This document shows, piece by piece, positions 1 to 9,072 of a stretch of 64,000 nucleotides of DNA. The notes under the pieces were generated by a model. That model saw only the letters and a program-made list of their open reading frames with translations, was not told the DNA's origin and ran no database searches. The position numbers were made by a program, and so were the translations under genes. Where the stretch lies: positions 124,001 through 188,000 of the forward strand of contig CACYQN010000012.1 in the NCBI GenBank assembly GCA_902776565.1. Direction: 5' to 3'. Origin of the DNA: an uncultured Bacteroidia bacterium (lineage in GTDB: Bacteria; Bacteroidota; Bacteroidia; Bacteroidales; ML635J-15). Numbering within the stretch: the first letter of the stretch is position 1; each line of letters opens with the position of its first letter.

Positions 1-817
1 CCTTTTTCTCAATCATCTGAATGATATGGAAGCCATATTCGGTCTCAACCACCTGCGACACATCAAGCGGACTTGTAAGGTTGAACGCCACCTGCGAAAA
101 TTCGGGTACGAGGTCGGTCTTGCTGACAAAGCCAAGTTCTCCGCCCTTCATTGCCGAGCCAGGGTCTTCGGAATACAGCACTGCCATTGTCGAGAAACTT
201 TCGCCGTTGAGTATGCGCTCGCGAATCTTGTTCAGTTCGGCTACAACCTTTTCCTTGTCTTCCTTGCTCACTTCAGGTTTTATGACAATTTCAGAAAGTT
301 CGTAATATGCCTCAATGGTTGGAATGCTGTCGGCAGGCAACTTTTCAAAGAAGTTCTTTACCTCCGACGGCGTAACCTTGGTGTCGCCGATGATTTTCTG
401 CTGAACTTTCTGCGCCAGCATCTGCTCTTCGATGGTGCTTCGCAAATCGTCCTTTATCGACTTGATGGTCTTGCCGAAATACTCTTCCAACTTCTGCTCG
501 GAACCTATCTGGTTGATAAAAACGCTAAGACGGCGGTCTAGTTCGGTTTCCACTTCCTTGGGCGTAACCGAAAGGCTGTCCTTCTGCGCCTGTACATACA
601 GAAGTTTCTGGAACATCATGTCCTCAAGGATTTCGCAACGGGTGTTTCCGTCAACTTTCATCTGCTGGCTTGCCATCTGTATGTACTGGTTCTCGATGTC
701 GGACATCATTATTATTTCGTTGCCGACAATTCCAACAATCTTGTCGATGATTCCCTGCGCCTGGGAACTTGCTCCTACAAGCAGGGCTATTGCGGTCATT
801 ATTATCGTTTTCTTCAT
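1..817 (-). CDS. surA: Periplasmic chaperone / peptidyl-prolyl isomerase SurA, 3' part missing
   Basis: Reading on the minus strand from ATG at 817 gives 272 residues before the window edge; the C-terminus lies outside. The N-terminus is a Sec signal peptide (MKKTIIMTAIALLVGASSQAQG) followed at once by the SurA-type sequence IDKIVGIVGNEIIMSDIENQY. A PpiC/parvulin domain is visible from about residue 175, with the family's GGELGF and YGFHIIQ motifs near the cut. SurA escorts unfolded outer-membrane proteins across the periplasm. It is the last visible gene of the guaB-led minus-strand run and starts 6 bases after the previous stop. Family assignment is firm; what lies beyond the edge is unknown. 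Confidence 0.9.
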   Translation of the reverse strand, partial: MKKTIIMTAIALLVGASSQAQGIIDKIVGIVGNEIIMMSDIENQYIQMASQQMKVDGNTRCEILEDMMFQKLLYVQAQKDSLSVTPKEVETELDRRLSVFINQIGSEQKLEEYFGKTIKSIKDDLRSTIEEQMLAQKVQQKIIGDTKVTPSEVKNFFEKLPADSIPTIEAYYELSEIVIKPEVSKEDKEKVVAELNKIRERILNGESFSTMAVLYSEDPGSAMKGGELGFVSKTDLVPEFSQVAFNLTSPLDVSQVVETEYGFHIIQMIEKK

Positions 818-823
818 ATTGTG

Positions 824-1675
824 CTATTTGTTGCCAATGACAATTTCTCCGTTTGACTTGTATTTTCTCAGCAAGTCCTGTTTTGCCTGTATGTACTTGT
901 CGTGCCTGCGCTTGTTCATTATTATCTGTATTATTTTTGGCTTGGCAAGTTCGATGGGCAAAAGGTCGCCGGGAACAAGGTAGTCGTCAATCTTGACGAG
1001 ATAGTGAAGTGTGTCGCGTATGTAGTCGAGTGTGTTCTTGTATTTAAGTTCGTATGGTTCAATGGTTCCGCTATAGTCTATAAGCTTCAGGAAATCGCTG
1101 AACTCAACCCAGTCTTTCACAAAATATATTTGCTTGTCGGGGCCATCACAGTAGTCGCCTAGTTCCTGCTCGCTGTCGAGGTCGCTTTTGCGCAGTTTTT
1201 CATAAATCTCGTAGTAGCGTACAATCTTGGGCGAAATTGTCATATAGTGAGCCTTAACATACGTTGTATTAATTACATACTCGTTCAGATGCTTGTCGTA
1301 GTAGTCGTTTATTTCCTTTTCTGTAACATTCATATTCACGTTACTATAAACGTACTTTTCGCAATATTCGTGTGTGTAGAGCTGACAACGATACTGCATT
1401 ATTTTTTTTGCAATGTCAGTCGTGTCGGACAGGAGCTTTTCGGCTTCCTTGTACATAATGCGTTCTGTCAGCCATTCATCAATGTAGTCGTCGGCCAGTT
1501 TTGCGCTGTCCTTCGAGTCGCAGAACGGCGATATTGCGCGTACAAGTTCATACTCGAAAAGTGTATCTTCGTCAAAACTTGCTACATATTTTGCCTGCAC
1601 GGCAGGCGCGTTGCTTTTATTTCCGCACGAGCAGACGACAATAGCTAGCAATATGAATGCAACGTACTTTGGCAT
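824..1675 (-). CDS. Lipoprotein, probable PpiC-like folding factor without a clear isomerase domain
   Basis: A 283-residue protein. The frame stays open for 31 more codons upstream, but I take ATG at 1675 because it starts MPKYVAFILLAIVVCSC, a short lipoprotein signal with candidate lipidated Cys at 15 or 17, and lies two bases after the preceding stop. The rest is charged and helical (for example WLTERIMYKEAEKLL and VTEKEINDYYDKHLNEY), resembling the N-terminal chaperone region of SurA/PpiD proteins, but I see no parvulin signature such as GGELG. It sits between two clear PpiC-type genes, so a periplasmic chaperone role is likely. That role is inferred from position and helical character, not from a recognised domain. 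Confidence 0.75.
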   Translation of the reverse strand: MPKYVAFILLAIVVCSCGNKSNAPAVQAKYVASFDEDTLFEYELVRAISPFCDSKDSAKLADDYIDEWLTERIMYKEAEKLLSDTTDIAKKIMQYRCQLYTHEYCEKYVYSNVNMNVTEKEINDYYDKHLNEYVINTTYVKAHYMTISPKIVRYYEIYEKLRKSDLDSEQELGDYCDGPDKQIYFVKDWVEFSDFLKLIDYSGTIEPYELKYKNTLDYIRDTLHYLVKIDDYLVPGDLLPIELAKPKIIQIIMNKRRHDKYIQAKQDLLRKYKSNGEIVIGNK

Positions 1676-1677
1676 TG

Positions 1678-3654
1678 TTACTTGCTTTCGGAAAGTTCCT
1701 TGACAATCTGGTCGAGCATTTCCTCGTGGATTTTCACATTGTACTTCTTGTGCAGACCTTCCGTCCACTGCTTTTCAAGGTAATCCTGATATGCTGCAGT
1801 AACAATTCCTCTGATTTCGCTGAGTTTCTTTGTTGTCGGGGCAATAACTTTTACTGCGGTTACGGTGTTTTCCTTGTTAAATACCTTTGTCTGTCCTGAA
1901 GTTTCAGTAATTCCGCTTTCGCGTATTGCATTGTCAACAAATAGGCTGTGCCCTTTTTCTTCCAATGCAGATTCGCCAGCAACAACTGTTGTGGAATCCT
2001 TAGCGTTGAGTTTGCCAACAATTGTCTCGTCATCGAAATTTGCATTTAAGGCTTTGGAAAGTTCTGTTGCCGACTTCGCATCCTTGCACTTGTATGTCTT
2101 GACATCGTAACGATAGCCCCACTTGTAGTTGTCCTTTACTGTCTCGTAGTAGGCTTCAAGTCCAGTGCTGTCGGCAATAGCCTTGTTCCATACAGCATCG
2201 TTGGTAAGAGCGAAAAGCAAAATTCCATCGTGGTATTCCTTCATAAGATAACGGAACGACGGATATTTTTCTTCAAGGTGCTTTTCTTCGTATTCGATTA
2301 TGCACTTGTCACAGAATTGCTTGTATCCATTGAGAACCAACATCTTGATGTCAACTGGCGGTTGCTTGGTGTTGAATTTCTGTAGATATTTTGCAAAATC
2401 CTTTTCTGTGAATTTCTGGTCCTTGATTTCAAACACCACCTTGTTGAGTTTCAATGTAGAATCTATTTTCCAAGTTCCGTTGAAAATGGAATCGGTAACA
2501 TATTTCTTCTTGTAGAAAGGAGCTACAGTCTTCGACATATCCTTTATGCCATATTCCTTGCGAAGATTGGCAATCACCACGTCGCGGCCCTTGTACGAAC
2601 GCAGATTTCCGCTAACTTTCGACTTGAGGTCGGCCTTGCATTCCTCGAACGGCTTTATCGGTTCCTTTTCGAGCAACTTTATAATATGGTATCCGTAGCT
2701 TGTCTTAACAATATCCGAAATGTCGCCAACTTTTTCCAACTTGAATACGGCATCTTCAAATTCCTTTATCATTCTGCCGCCAACGTTTATCCAGCCCAGT
2801 TCACCACCCTTGACGGCAGTCCTGCGGTCGGCACTGTACTTGTCGGCCATTTCTGCAAAGTCGGCACCATTTTTCAGTTGTGCATACACGTTTTCGATGG
2901 TAGCCTTTGCTTCCTGCTTCTGTTCGGGTGTTGCGTCCTGCGGAGAAACCACCATTATGTGGGCGACTTTGTAGCGACCTTTCGACGGACGCTTGTCGTT
3001 CACTTTCAGGATGTGATAGCCGTAGCGCGTGCGGAACGGAGCCGAAACTTCGCCGGGCTTGGTGTTGTACATAACGGTTTCGAAGTCGTAAACCAAACCG
3101 AAAACCGTGCAGTAGCCGAGGTCACCGTGATTCTTTGCCACCGACGGGTCCTGTGAATAGGTGTCGGCAAGTTTCGAGAAACTTTCGCCCTTAACGGCAC
3201 GCTTGTAAACCTCGTTGATTTTGTTCCAAGCCTTTAGCGTATCTTCGGGCGAGGCATTGCTGTTGACGGTGATAAGTATGTGGCTCACATCAACATCGTA
3301 GCACATTCTGTCGTAGGCTTCCCTTACGAGTTCGTCCTCTACGCTCTTGTCGCTTAGGTAAGGCTGAGCAAGCTGCTTGCGGTAGCCAGCAATTTCCTGA
3401 CGGAAACTGCGCGAGGTGTCAAGTCCTTGTGCCTGTCCTTCGTGAACTTTAAGCTTGAAATTTACAAAAAGTTCCATATACTCGTCAACATCCTTGCGAG
3501 TTACCTTGCCATCGTGGTTGGCGTTCTTGTTGAAGATATGGATGAACTCGTCAGCATCAATCTTTTCGTTATCGATTTCGAGCAAAGTCCTGTCCTGTGC
3601 ATACAAACCGATGCCAAAAAGTAGCAATGCAATCTGTAATATGGTCTTTTTCAT
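1678..3654 (-). CDS. Periplasmic peptidyl-prolyl cis-trans isomerase with two PpiC domains
   Basis: A 658-residue protein with signal peptide MKKTILQIALLLFGIGLYAQ. Two parvulin (PpiC/rotamase) domains follow in tandem: the first at about 120-225 (VSHILITV ... GDLGYCTVFGLV ... RYGYHILKV), the second at about 228-330 (VAHIMVVSP ... GGELGWINVGGRM ... SYGYHIIKL). The remaining ~330 residues are lysine- and glutamate-rich without a domain I recognise. It should catalyse prolyl isomerisation and chaperone envelope proteins in the periplasm. It starts 10 bases after guaB ends and its stop is followed almost directly by the lipoprotein start, so the run is probably one transcript. Bacteroidota genomes often keep guaB next to such isomerase genes. 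Confidence 0.92.
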   Translation of the reverse strand: MKKTILQIALLLFGIGLYAQDRTLLEIDNEKIDADEFIHIFNKNANHDGKVTRKDVDEYMELFVNFKLKVHEGQAQGLDTSRSFRQEIAGYRKQLAQPYLSDKSVEDELVREAYDRMCYDVDVSHILITVNSNASPEDTLKAWNKINEVYKRAVKGESFSKLADTYSQDPSVAKNHGDLGYCTVFGLVYDFETVMYNTKPGEVSAPFRTRYGYHILKVNDKRPSKGRYKVAHIMVVSPQDATPEQKQEAKATIENVYAQLKNGADFAEMADKYSADRRTAVKGGELGWINVGGRMIKEFEDAVFKLEKVGDISDIVKTSYGYHIIKLLEKEPIKPFEECKADLKSKVSGNLRSYKGRDVVIANLRKEYGIKDMSKTVAPFYKKKYVTDSIFNGTWKIDSTLKLNKVVFEIKDQKFTEKDFAKYLQKFNTKQPPVDIKMLVLNGYKQFCDKCIIEYEEKHLEEKYPSFRYLMKEYHDGILLFALTNDAVWNKAIADSTGLEAYYETVKDNYKWGYRYDVKTYKCKDAKSATELSKALNANFDDETIVGKLNAKDSTTVVAGESALEEKGHSLFVDNAIRESGITETSGQTKVFNKENTVTAVKVIAPTTKKLSEIRGIVTAAYQDYLEKQWTEGLHKKYNVKIHEEMLDQIVKELSESK

Positions 3655-3664
3655 GTTAATTCGT

Positions 3665-5143
3665 TTACTGATTTCTTGAATAGTTTGGAGCTTCCCTTGT
3701 GATTGTAATGTCGTGCGGATGGTTTTCTACAACACCGTTAGCGGTGATACGTACAAACTGAGCCTTTTCGTGAAGTTCCTCTATGTTCTTTGCTCCGCAA
3801 TAGCCCATACCTGCCTTCAATCCGCCGATTAGCTGATAAATCACTTCGTTGAGAGTTCCCTTGTAAGGTACGCGACCCGAGATTCCTTCTGGAACAAGTT
3901 TCTTCACATCGTCTTCCATATCCTGGAAATAGCGGTCCTTAGAGCCGAGCTGCATTGCTTCGAGCGAACCCATACCGCGGTATTCCTTGAACTTACGTCC
4001 GTTGTAGATGATGGTCGAACCAGGAGCTTCCTCGGTACCTGCGAAAAGTCCACCAGCCATGATTGACGAAGCACCGGCAGCGATAGCCTTCACAATGTCG
4101 CCAGAATAGCGGATGCCACCGTCGGCGATTACAGGAACACCCGAACCCTTGATGCCTTCGCAAACGTTCATGATTGCTGTAAGTTGTGGAACACCGATAC
4201 CTGCCACGATTCTGGTTGTACAGATTGAACCTGGACCAATGCCGACCTTTACGCCGTCGGCACCATTCTTTACCAAAAGCTTTGCTGCCTCGGCAGTGGC
4301 TACGTTTCCAACAACAAGGTCGATGTTGGGAAATTTGCTACGAGCAGTCTTCAGGACTTCGTTTACACTCTTTGTATGTCCGTGGGCAGTATCAATTACG
4401 AGGGCATCGGCACCAGCGTTTACAAGTGCTTCCATACGTTCTATTGAGTCGCCGGTTATGCCGACTGCTGCTGCTACGCGCAGACGACCGTTAGAATCCT
4501 TGCACGAATTTGGACTAACGCTTGCCTTTGTGATGTCCTTGTAGGTGATAAGTCCTACGAGCTTGTTGTCCTTGTCAACGACTGGCAGCTTTTCAATTCT
4601 GTATTTTCTGAAAATGTCCTTTGCTGCATCGAGTTTTGTGTTCTGGTCGGCAGTGACAAGCTTGTCGGCAGGAGTCATAATTTCGCGGATAGGCTTGCTG
4701 GCATCGTCCTGGAAACGCATGTCGCGGCTTGTGAGGATACCGCAAAGACGTTTTTCTGAATCAACCACCGGCAAACCGCCAATGTTGTATTCGTTCATTA
4801 TTTTGCGGGCATCGCCTACATTGCTTTCAACGTCTATTGTGACGGGGTTCAGAATCATTGCATTTTCAGCCCTCTTAACCTGGCTTACGTGACGAGCCTG
4901 AATATCAATCGGCATATTCTTGTGGATTACACCTATGCCACCCTGACGGGCCATTGCTATTGCCATACGGCTGTCGGTAACTGTGTCCATTGCCGCCGAT
5001 ACTATTGGCGTATTTATTTTTATATTTCTTGAAAACCAAGAACCTAGCGTTACTTGTGCTGGTATAATTTCCGAATATGCTGGAATGAGGAGGACATCGT
5101 CAAATGTGAGACCGTCCATAATGATTTTACTGTTCGTAGCCAT
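3665..5143 (-). CDS. guaB: Inosine-5'-monophosphate dehydrogenase
   Basis: A 492-residue protein, the usual IMPDH length. It oxidises IMP to XMP with NAD+, the committed step of GMP synthesis, in the cytoplasm. The N-terminal barrel part contains [16 protein letters not shown] and SAAMDTVT; two CBS domains lie at about 95-205 ([23 protein letters not shown] and [21 protein letters not shown]); the catalytic loop [18 protein letters not shown] carries the nucleophilic Cys near residue 306; the flap region and [13 protein letters not shown] complete the family pattern. It is first in a minus-strand run with the envelope isomerase genes. A TAccTTcG sequence upstream of the start could be its -7 promoter box. 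Confidence 0.97.
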   Translation of the reverse strand: MATNSKIIMDGLTFDDVLLIPAYSEIIPAQVTLGSWFSRNIKINTPIVSAAMDTVTDSRMAIAMARQGGIGVIHKNMPIDIQARHVSQVKRAENAMILNPVTIDVESNVGDARKIMNEYNIGGLPVVDSEKRLCGILTSRDMRFQDDASKPIREIMTPADKLVTADQNTKLDAAKDIFRKYRIEKLPVVDKDNKLVGLITYKDITKASVSPNSCKDSNGRLRVAAAVGITGDSIERMEALVNAGADALVIDTAHGHTKSVNEVLKTARSKFPNIDLVVGNVATAEAAKLLVKNGADGVKVGIGPGSICTTRIVAGIGVPQLTAIMNVCEGIKGSGVPVIADGGIRYSGDIVKAIAAGASSIMAGGLFAGTEEAPGSTIIYNGRKFKEYRGMGSLEAMQLGSKDRYFQDMEDDVKKLVPEGISGRVPYKGTLNEVIYQLIGGLKAGMGYCGAKNIEELHEKAQFVRITANGVVENHPHDITITREAPNYSRNQ

Positions 5144-5351
5144 AGAAATCTCTTTTTAATTTTAAGGTGCGAAGGTAAGACTTTTTTTGCAGAAATTGAA
5201 AAGATTTTTTTAGGGTGAATATAATTGTCGGCATCGGATGGTGACGAATGCCTCTTAATTGCCAAGCAAATGTGATTGTTTTTTCATATTGGGTCGATGT
5301 AACTTTTTCTCATATAGGTTGTTAATAATTTATGGACAAAAAGCATCGCAA

Positions 5352-5386
5352 ACATTTCAAGCATTTGAAATGTTGTGGTAACTTTG
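5352..5386 (+). promoter_or_regulatory. Promoter with overlapping palindrome upstream of DUF4783-nadC
   Basis: TAACTTTG at 5379-5386 matches the Bacteroidota -7 box TAnnTTTG and lies about 60 bases before the DUF4783 start. Directly upstream, 5352-5373 is an inverted repeat with perfect 9-base arms (ACATTTCAA / TTGAAATGT) around GCAT, placed where the -33 region should be. This is a plausible operator for the NAD-synthesis gene nadC downstream; the regulator is unknown. Apart from this and a possible guaB promoter at the left end, I see nothing else in the 305-base gap 5144-5448. Confidence 0.5.
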
Positions 5387-5448
5387 CATTTGAAAAATTT
5401 GGTTTATTTTTTGCATACAACTACAGTAACTAAAAAAGACTTTAGAGT

Positions 5449-5838
5449 ATGAAAAACATAAGGTTAATATTGACAGCGCTTGCAATGCTGATTACTTTTT
5501 CGGCATTTTCGGCAATTCCGCCTAAGGTTTTCGACGCAATGAAAGTTGGAAATTCTACCGAACTTTCGAAGTATTTCAACAATTCGGTCGAAGTGGCAAT
5601 TCTTGAAACCGAATCGGTTTACAGCCGTCAGCAGGCCGAACAAGTGGTAAAGAACTTTTTCGAGAAAAACTCTCCGAAGAACTTCACCCTTCTGCATCAA
5701 GGCGGAAAAAGTGAAGCTCAGTACGCAATCGGTACACTCGAAATTGCAAACGGAAAGAAGTTCCGCGTTTACTTCCTCGTGAAGGAACAGTCGGGAACTC
5801 CGCTAATTCACCAATTAAGAATAGAAGAAGAACAATGA
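5449..5838 (+). CDS. DUF4783 family secreted protein
   Basis: A 129-residue protein with a cleavable signal peptide (MKNIRLILTALAMLITFSAFSA). The mature part, IPPKVFDAMKVGNSTELSKYFNNSVEV ... YSRQQAEQVVKNFFEKNSPKNF ... GTLEIANGKKFRVYFLVKEQ, matches the small periplasmic DUF4783 family of Bacteroidota, which has an NTF2-like appearance. Function is unknown. Its last four bases overlap the start of nadC (ATGA), so the two are translationally coupled. This order is common in the phylum, though why the two belong together is not known. Confidence 0.88.
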   Translation: MKNIRLILTALAMLITFSAFSAIPPKVFDAMKVGNSTELSKYFNNSVEVAILETESVYSRQQAEQVVKNFFEKNSPKNFTLLHQGGKSEAQYAIGTLEIANGKKFRVYFLVKEQSGTPLIHQLRIEEEQ

Positions 5839-6683
5839 TTCCGGAAAAATATCTAACCTCGCTCATCGCAAGGGCGTTTGAAGAGGATTTGGGCGACGGC
5901 GACCACTCTACCCTATCGTGCATCGACAAGTCGGAACAAGGAAAGGCAAAACTACTTGTAAAACAAGATGGTATAATCGCTGGCGTTGAAGTGGCAAAGG
6001 CAGTCTGCAACTACTTGTCCAAAGACCTTAAGCTCAACATTTTTATTCAAGACGGGACCCCCGTAAAGGTTGGTGACATTGTGTTCGAACTCAGCGGTCC
6101 ACAGCACGATATTCTCAGTGCCGAACGCACAATCCTCAACTTCATGCAGCGCATGAGCGGAATTGCCACTGTGACAGCCGAATACGTGAAGCAGATGGAA
6201 GGTCTGCACACTAAATTGCTCGACACCCGCAAGACCACACCCGGATTGCGTCTAATCGAGAAGGAAGCCGTGAAAATTGGCGGCGGAACAAACCACCGCA
6301 TAGGTCTGTACGACATGATTATGCTCAAGGACAACCACATCGACTACGCAGGCGGAATCGAGAAGGCTGTTGCCAAGGCTCGCAAGTACCTACAAGATAC
6401 TGGTCGCAACCTGAAAATAGAAGTCGAAACACGCAATCTCGACGATGTGCGCGAAGTTTTGCGCATTGGTGGCGTTGACCGCATTATGCTCGACAATTTC
6501 GACATACCAACAACACGCGAAGCTGTGAAAATAATCGGCGGTAAGGTCGAAACCGAATCGAGCGGCGGCATAACAATCAGCAACATACGTCAGTATGCCG
6601 AATGTGGTGTCGATTTCGTATCGATTGGCGCACTTACACACCAGATAAAAAGCCTCGACCTCAGCCTAAAGGCAGTAAAGTAA
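5835..6683 (+). CDS. nadC: Nicotinate-nucleotide pyrophosphorylase (carboxylating)
   Basis: A 282-residue protein, typical length for quinolinate phosphoribosyltransferase. It converts quinolinate and PRPP to nicotinate mononucleotide, CO2 and PPi, in de novo NAD synthesis. Visible family motifs are EDLGDGDHST near the N-terminus, ERTILNFMQRMSGIAT, the active-site TRKTTPGLRLIEKEAV with catalytic Arg and Lys residues, GGGTNHRIGLYDMIMLKDNHID, VETRNLDDV and the C-terminal ESSGGITISNIRQYAECGVDFVSIGALTH. It overlaps the DUF4783 gene by four bases. No nadA or nadB is in the window. Confidence 0.96.
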   Translation: MIPEKYLTSLIARAFEEDLGDGDHSTLSCIDKSEQGKAKLLVKQDGIIAGVEVAKAVCNYLSKDLKLNIFIQDGTPVKVGDIVFELSGPQHDILSAERTILNFMQRMSGIATVTAEYVKQMEGLHTKLLDTRKTTPGLRLIEKEAVKIGGGTNHRIGLYDMIMLKDNHIDYAGGIEKAVAKARKYLQDTGRNLKIEVETRNLDDVREVLRIGGVDRIMLDNFDIPTTREAVKIIGGKVETESSGGITISNIRQYAECGVDFVSIGALTHQIKSLDLSLKAVK

Positions 6684-6695
6684 GTTTCTGCCCCG

Positions 6696-7715
6696 ATGAA
6701 AAAGTTCAATTTCCGCGCCCTGCTCTTCGGTTTTCTCGAAAGGCTCGATGCCATGATAAAAATCATTGGCGACAAGATTGTCATACCGGGGTTCGGCGGA
6801 TTTTCACTGTATTACATAGGCAACTTTTTCATAACAGGTCTGTCGAAAGGCTCTTTTACTATACGCGCCAAAAGCGTGACTTACAGTCTTTTCTCGGCAA
6901 TATTTCCCTTGCTGATTTTCGGATTCAGCTTGATTCCATTCATCCCGATTCCAGGATTTCAGGACACCTTGATGGAAGTGATAACCGAAATGCTGCCTCC
7001 AGCAATCTACGAAGTTTTCTTCGACACCATATCCGACACAATACTCAACCCGAGCGGAACTTTGCTGTCTTTCGGTATCATAACCTCGCTATTTTTCGCA
7101 TCCAACGGCATACTTGCAATCATCGAGGCGTTCAACGCATCGTTCCATCATGTCGATAGACGCAACCTTATCAGCAAACGCTTGATTTCCATTGCAATGG
7201 TCTTGATATTGTGCACACTGATAGTTGCAGCAATGACGGTGATAATCGGCGGTTCGAAATACATCGACCACCTTGTTACCCACCACACGACAATAGCCGA
7301 CAGCACATTCTGGTACGTCTGTCTTCATATTGCCAAATGGCTGATAATCATACTGCTGTACTTTATGGCAATATCGTTCCTCTACTACCTTGCACCGTCA
7401 AAAAAGAGCCGCTACAAGTTCATATCGCCAGGAGCAATTCTGGCAACAATAGTGCAGATTCTCTGTTCGTCGGGATTCTCGTTCTACCTGAATAATTTCG
7501 CCAACTACAACAAGATATACGGTTCTCTCGGTACAATAATAATAGTACTTATGTTGCTGTATCTCACATCAATATCGCTGATTTTAGGCTTCGAACTGAA
7601 CCTCAGCATAATGTCGGGTAAAAAGAGTGACGCTGAAGAAAAACAACGCGAAAAGGACAGATTTGAAATGTGGAAGAGAAATCACGTATTCTCCAACAAG
7701 TTCATAAGGGAATAA
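6696..7715 (+). CDS. YihY/virulence factor BrkB family membrane protein
   Basis: A 339-residue inner-membrane protein starting 12 bases after nadC. After a ~45-residue cytoplasmic N-terminus there are about six hydrophobic segments. The N-terminal part has the family's short helix pair (GSFTIRAKSVTYSLFSAIFPLLIFGFS) and the C-terminal part the conserved ending (YGSLGTIIIVLMLLYLTSISLILGFELN). These proteins were once called ribonuclease BN, but their true role is unknown; they look like transporters or channels. The charged cytoplasmic tail ends in MWKRNHVFSNKFIRE. The MITE-like element begins 32 bases after the stop. Confidence 0.88.
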   Translation: MKKFNFRALLFGFLERLDAMIKIIGDKIVIPGFGGFSLYYIGNFFITGLSKGSFTIRAKSVTYSLFSAIFPLLIFGFSLIPFIPIPGFQDTLMEVITEMLPPAIYEVFFDTISDTILNPSGTLLSFGIITSLFFASNGILAIIEAFNASFHHVDRRNLISKRLISIAMVLILCTLIVAAMTVIIGGSKYIDHLVTHHTTIADSTFWYVCLHIAKWLIIILLYFMAISFLYYLAPSKKSRYKFISPGAILATIVQILCSSGFSFYLNNFANYNKIYGSLGTIIIVLMLLYLTSISLILGFELNLSIMSGKKSDAEEKQREKDRFEMWKRNHVFSNKFIRE

Positions 7716-7747
7716 AGTGTGTTTTACAACTCTCTCTTAATTTTGGG

Positions 7748-8035
7748 GGCTCTAGTTTGGCATTTAACTGATTTTTCTCAGTTTTATAATAACCATATTA
7801 TCATTAAGTTATAAAAAAGGACCGTCATTCCACAAGTCAGAACATACACGCGATACGGAACGGGGAGCGTTGTAATGTTCGACTATGCGGAATCTTCCAT
7901 TAGTACCCAAAGAAGATTCCGTATAAGTGAACTCACAAGCAACGTTCCTTATGCTGTTCGTTCTACTTTACGGAATGACGGCATGGGGTTGGCAAAAAAA
8001 TCAGAATAATTTCAGTTGTTTGTAAAACTAGAGTC
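7748..8035. mobile_element. MITE-like element, copy 1 (288 bp), between yihY and galE
   Basis: This is an inverted copy of the element at 50368-50698. The ends form imperfect inverted repeats (GGCTCTAGTTT at 7748; AAACTAGAGTC ending 8035), with further pairing of AACTGA/TCAGTT just inside. The interior contains nested inverted blocks starting CCGTCATTCC at both sides, plus CTTGTGAGTTCACTTATAC in reverse orientation. Flanks ATTTTggg (7740-7747) and ATTTTttt (8036-8043) may be a decayed 8-base target duplication. It encodes no protein, so movement would need a transposase from elsewhere. The galE stop TGA overlaps its right end. Confidence 0.7.
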
Positions 8036-9059
8036 ATTTTTTTCCTCTTAACCGTTTTTCCCATTCCCAAGCCGACAAAGTGGTTTCGTCCAGTGTTTTT
8101 TCTGCCTTCCAACCTAGTACTTTGTTAGCCTTTGTGGTATCAGCCCACACTTTTTCGATGTCACCGGCACGACGTCCGACAATCTTGTAGTTCAGTTTTA
8201 CGCCTGTGCTCCGCTCAAACGAATCAACAATTTCCAAAACCGTGGAGCCTTTGCCAGTGCCGATGTTGAAGAAGTCAAACTGCTTGTCGTTCTTGGCTGA
8301 ATTTAGATGTTTTACAGCAGCGACGTGTGCTTTTGCAAGGTCAACAACATTTATGTAGTCGCGGATTGGCGTGCCGTCGGGGGTGTTGTAGTCGTTGCCG
8401 AAAACACTGAGGCATTCGCGGATTCCAATGGCAGTCTGCGTAATGTATGGCATCAAGTTGTTGGGAGTGCCATTGGGCAGTTCGCCGATTTGTGCCGACG
8501 GATGTGCCCCGATAGGGTTAAAATAGCGCAAAGCAATGGCTTTTAGCGTCGGAACAGCACGAAGCGTATCCTGAATTATCTCCTCCGAAATCTTCTTGGT
8601 GTTTCCGTATGGAGATTCAGCCTTTGCAAATGGCGTTTCTTCCGTAACTGGCAGTTTTTCCGGCTGTCCGTAAACTGTACAGCTTGACGAAAACACAAGT
8701 CCCTTTACCCCGTGCTTTTCCATCATTTCCAACACGTTGATAAGCCCGTTGAGGTTGTTGCGGTAGTACAAAAGAGGTTTCTGTACCGATTCGCCAACAG
8801 CCTTGCTTGCAGCAAAATGAACGACAGCAACAGCATCATCGTTTTCGTAGAATATTTTGTCCATTGCAAAACTGTCGGTGACATCTGCCTTGTAGAAAGC
8901 GGGCCGTTTGCCTGTTATCTTCTCAATTCCGTCGAGGACGTTTATGTTGGAATTGGAAAGATTGTCGATTATTATCGGTTCGTAGCCAGCGTTTATGAAT
9001 TCTACAACTGTATGAGAACCAATGTATCCGGTTCCACCAGTGATTATTATCTTTTTCAT
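8034..9059 (-). CDS. galE: UDP-glucose 4-epimerase
   Basis: A 341-residue short-chain dehydrogenase/reductase that interconverts UDP-glucose and UDP-galactose with bound NAD. I start at ATG 9059 (MKKIIITGGTGYIGSH); the frame is open 11 codons further but would then nearly reach the gpsA stop, and the Rossmann motif GGTGYIG sits at residues 8-14 as usual. Other motifs: VHFAASKAVGESV, FSSSCTVYG with the catalytic Ser/Thr, SPYGNTKKISEE with Tyr and Lys, ALRYFNPIGAHPS and the C-terminal GWKAEKTLDE. It follows gpsA with a 13-base gap, so the pair is probably one transcript. Its TGA stop is formed at the junction with the MITE-like element. Confidence 0.95.
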   Translation of the reverse strand: MKKIIITGGTGYIGSHTVVEFINAGYEPIIIDNLSNSNINVLDGIEKITGKRPAFYKADVTDSFAMDKIFYENDDAVAVVHFAASKAVGESVQKPLLYYRNNLNGLINVLEMMEKHGVKGLVFSSSCTVYGQPEKLPVTEETPFAKAESPYGNTKKISEEIIQDTLRAVPTLKAIALRYFNPIGAHPSAQIGELPNGTPNNLMPYITQTAIGIRECLSVFGNDYNTPDGTPIRDYINVVDLAKAHVAAVKHLNSAKNDKQFDFFNIGTGKGSTVLEIVDSFERSTGVKLNYKIVGRRAGDIEKVWADTTKANKVLGWKAEKTLDETTLSAWEWEKRLRGKK

Positions 9060-9072
9060 TTTGGACTTCTGT

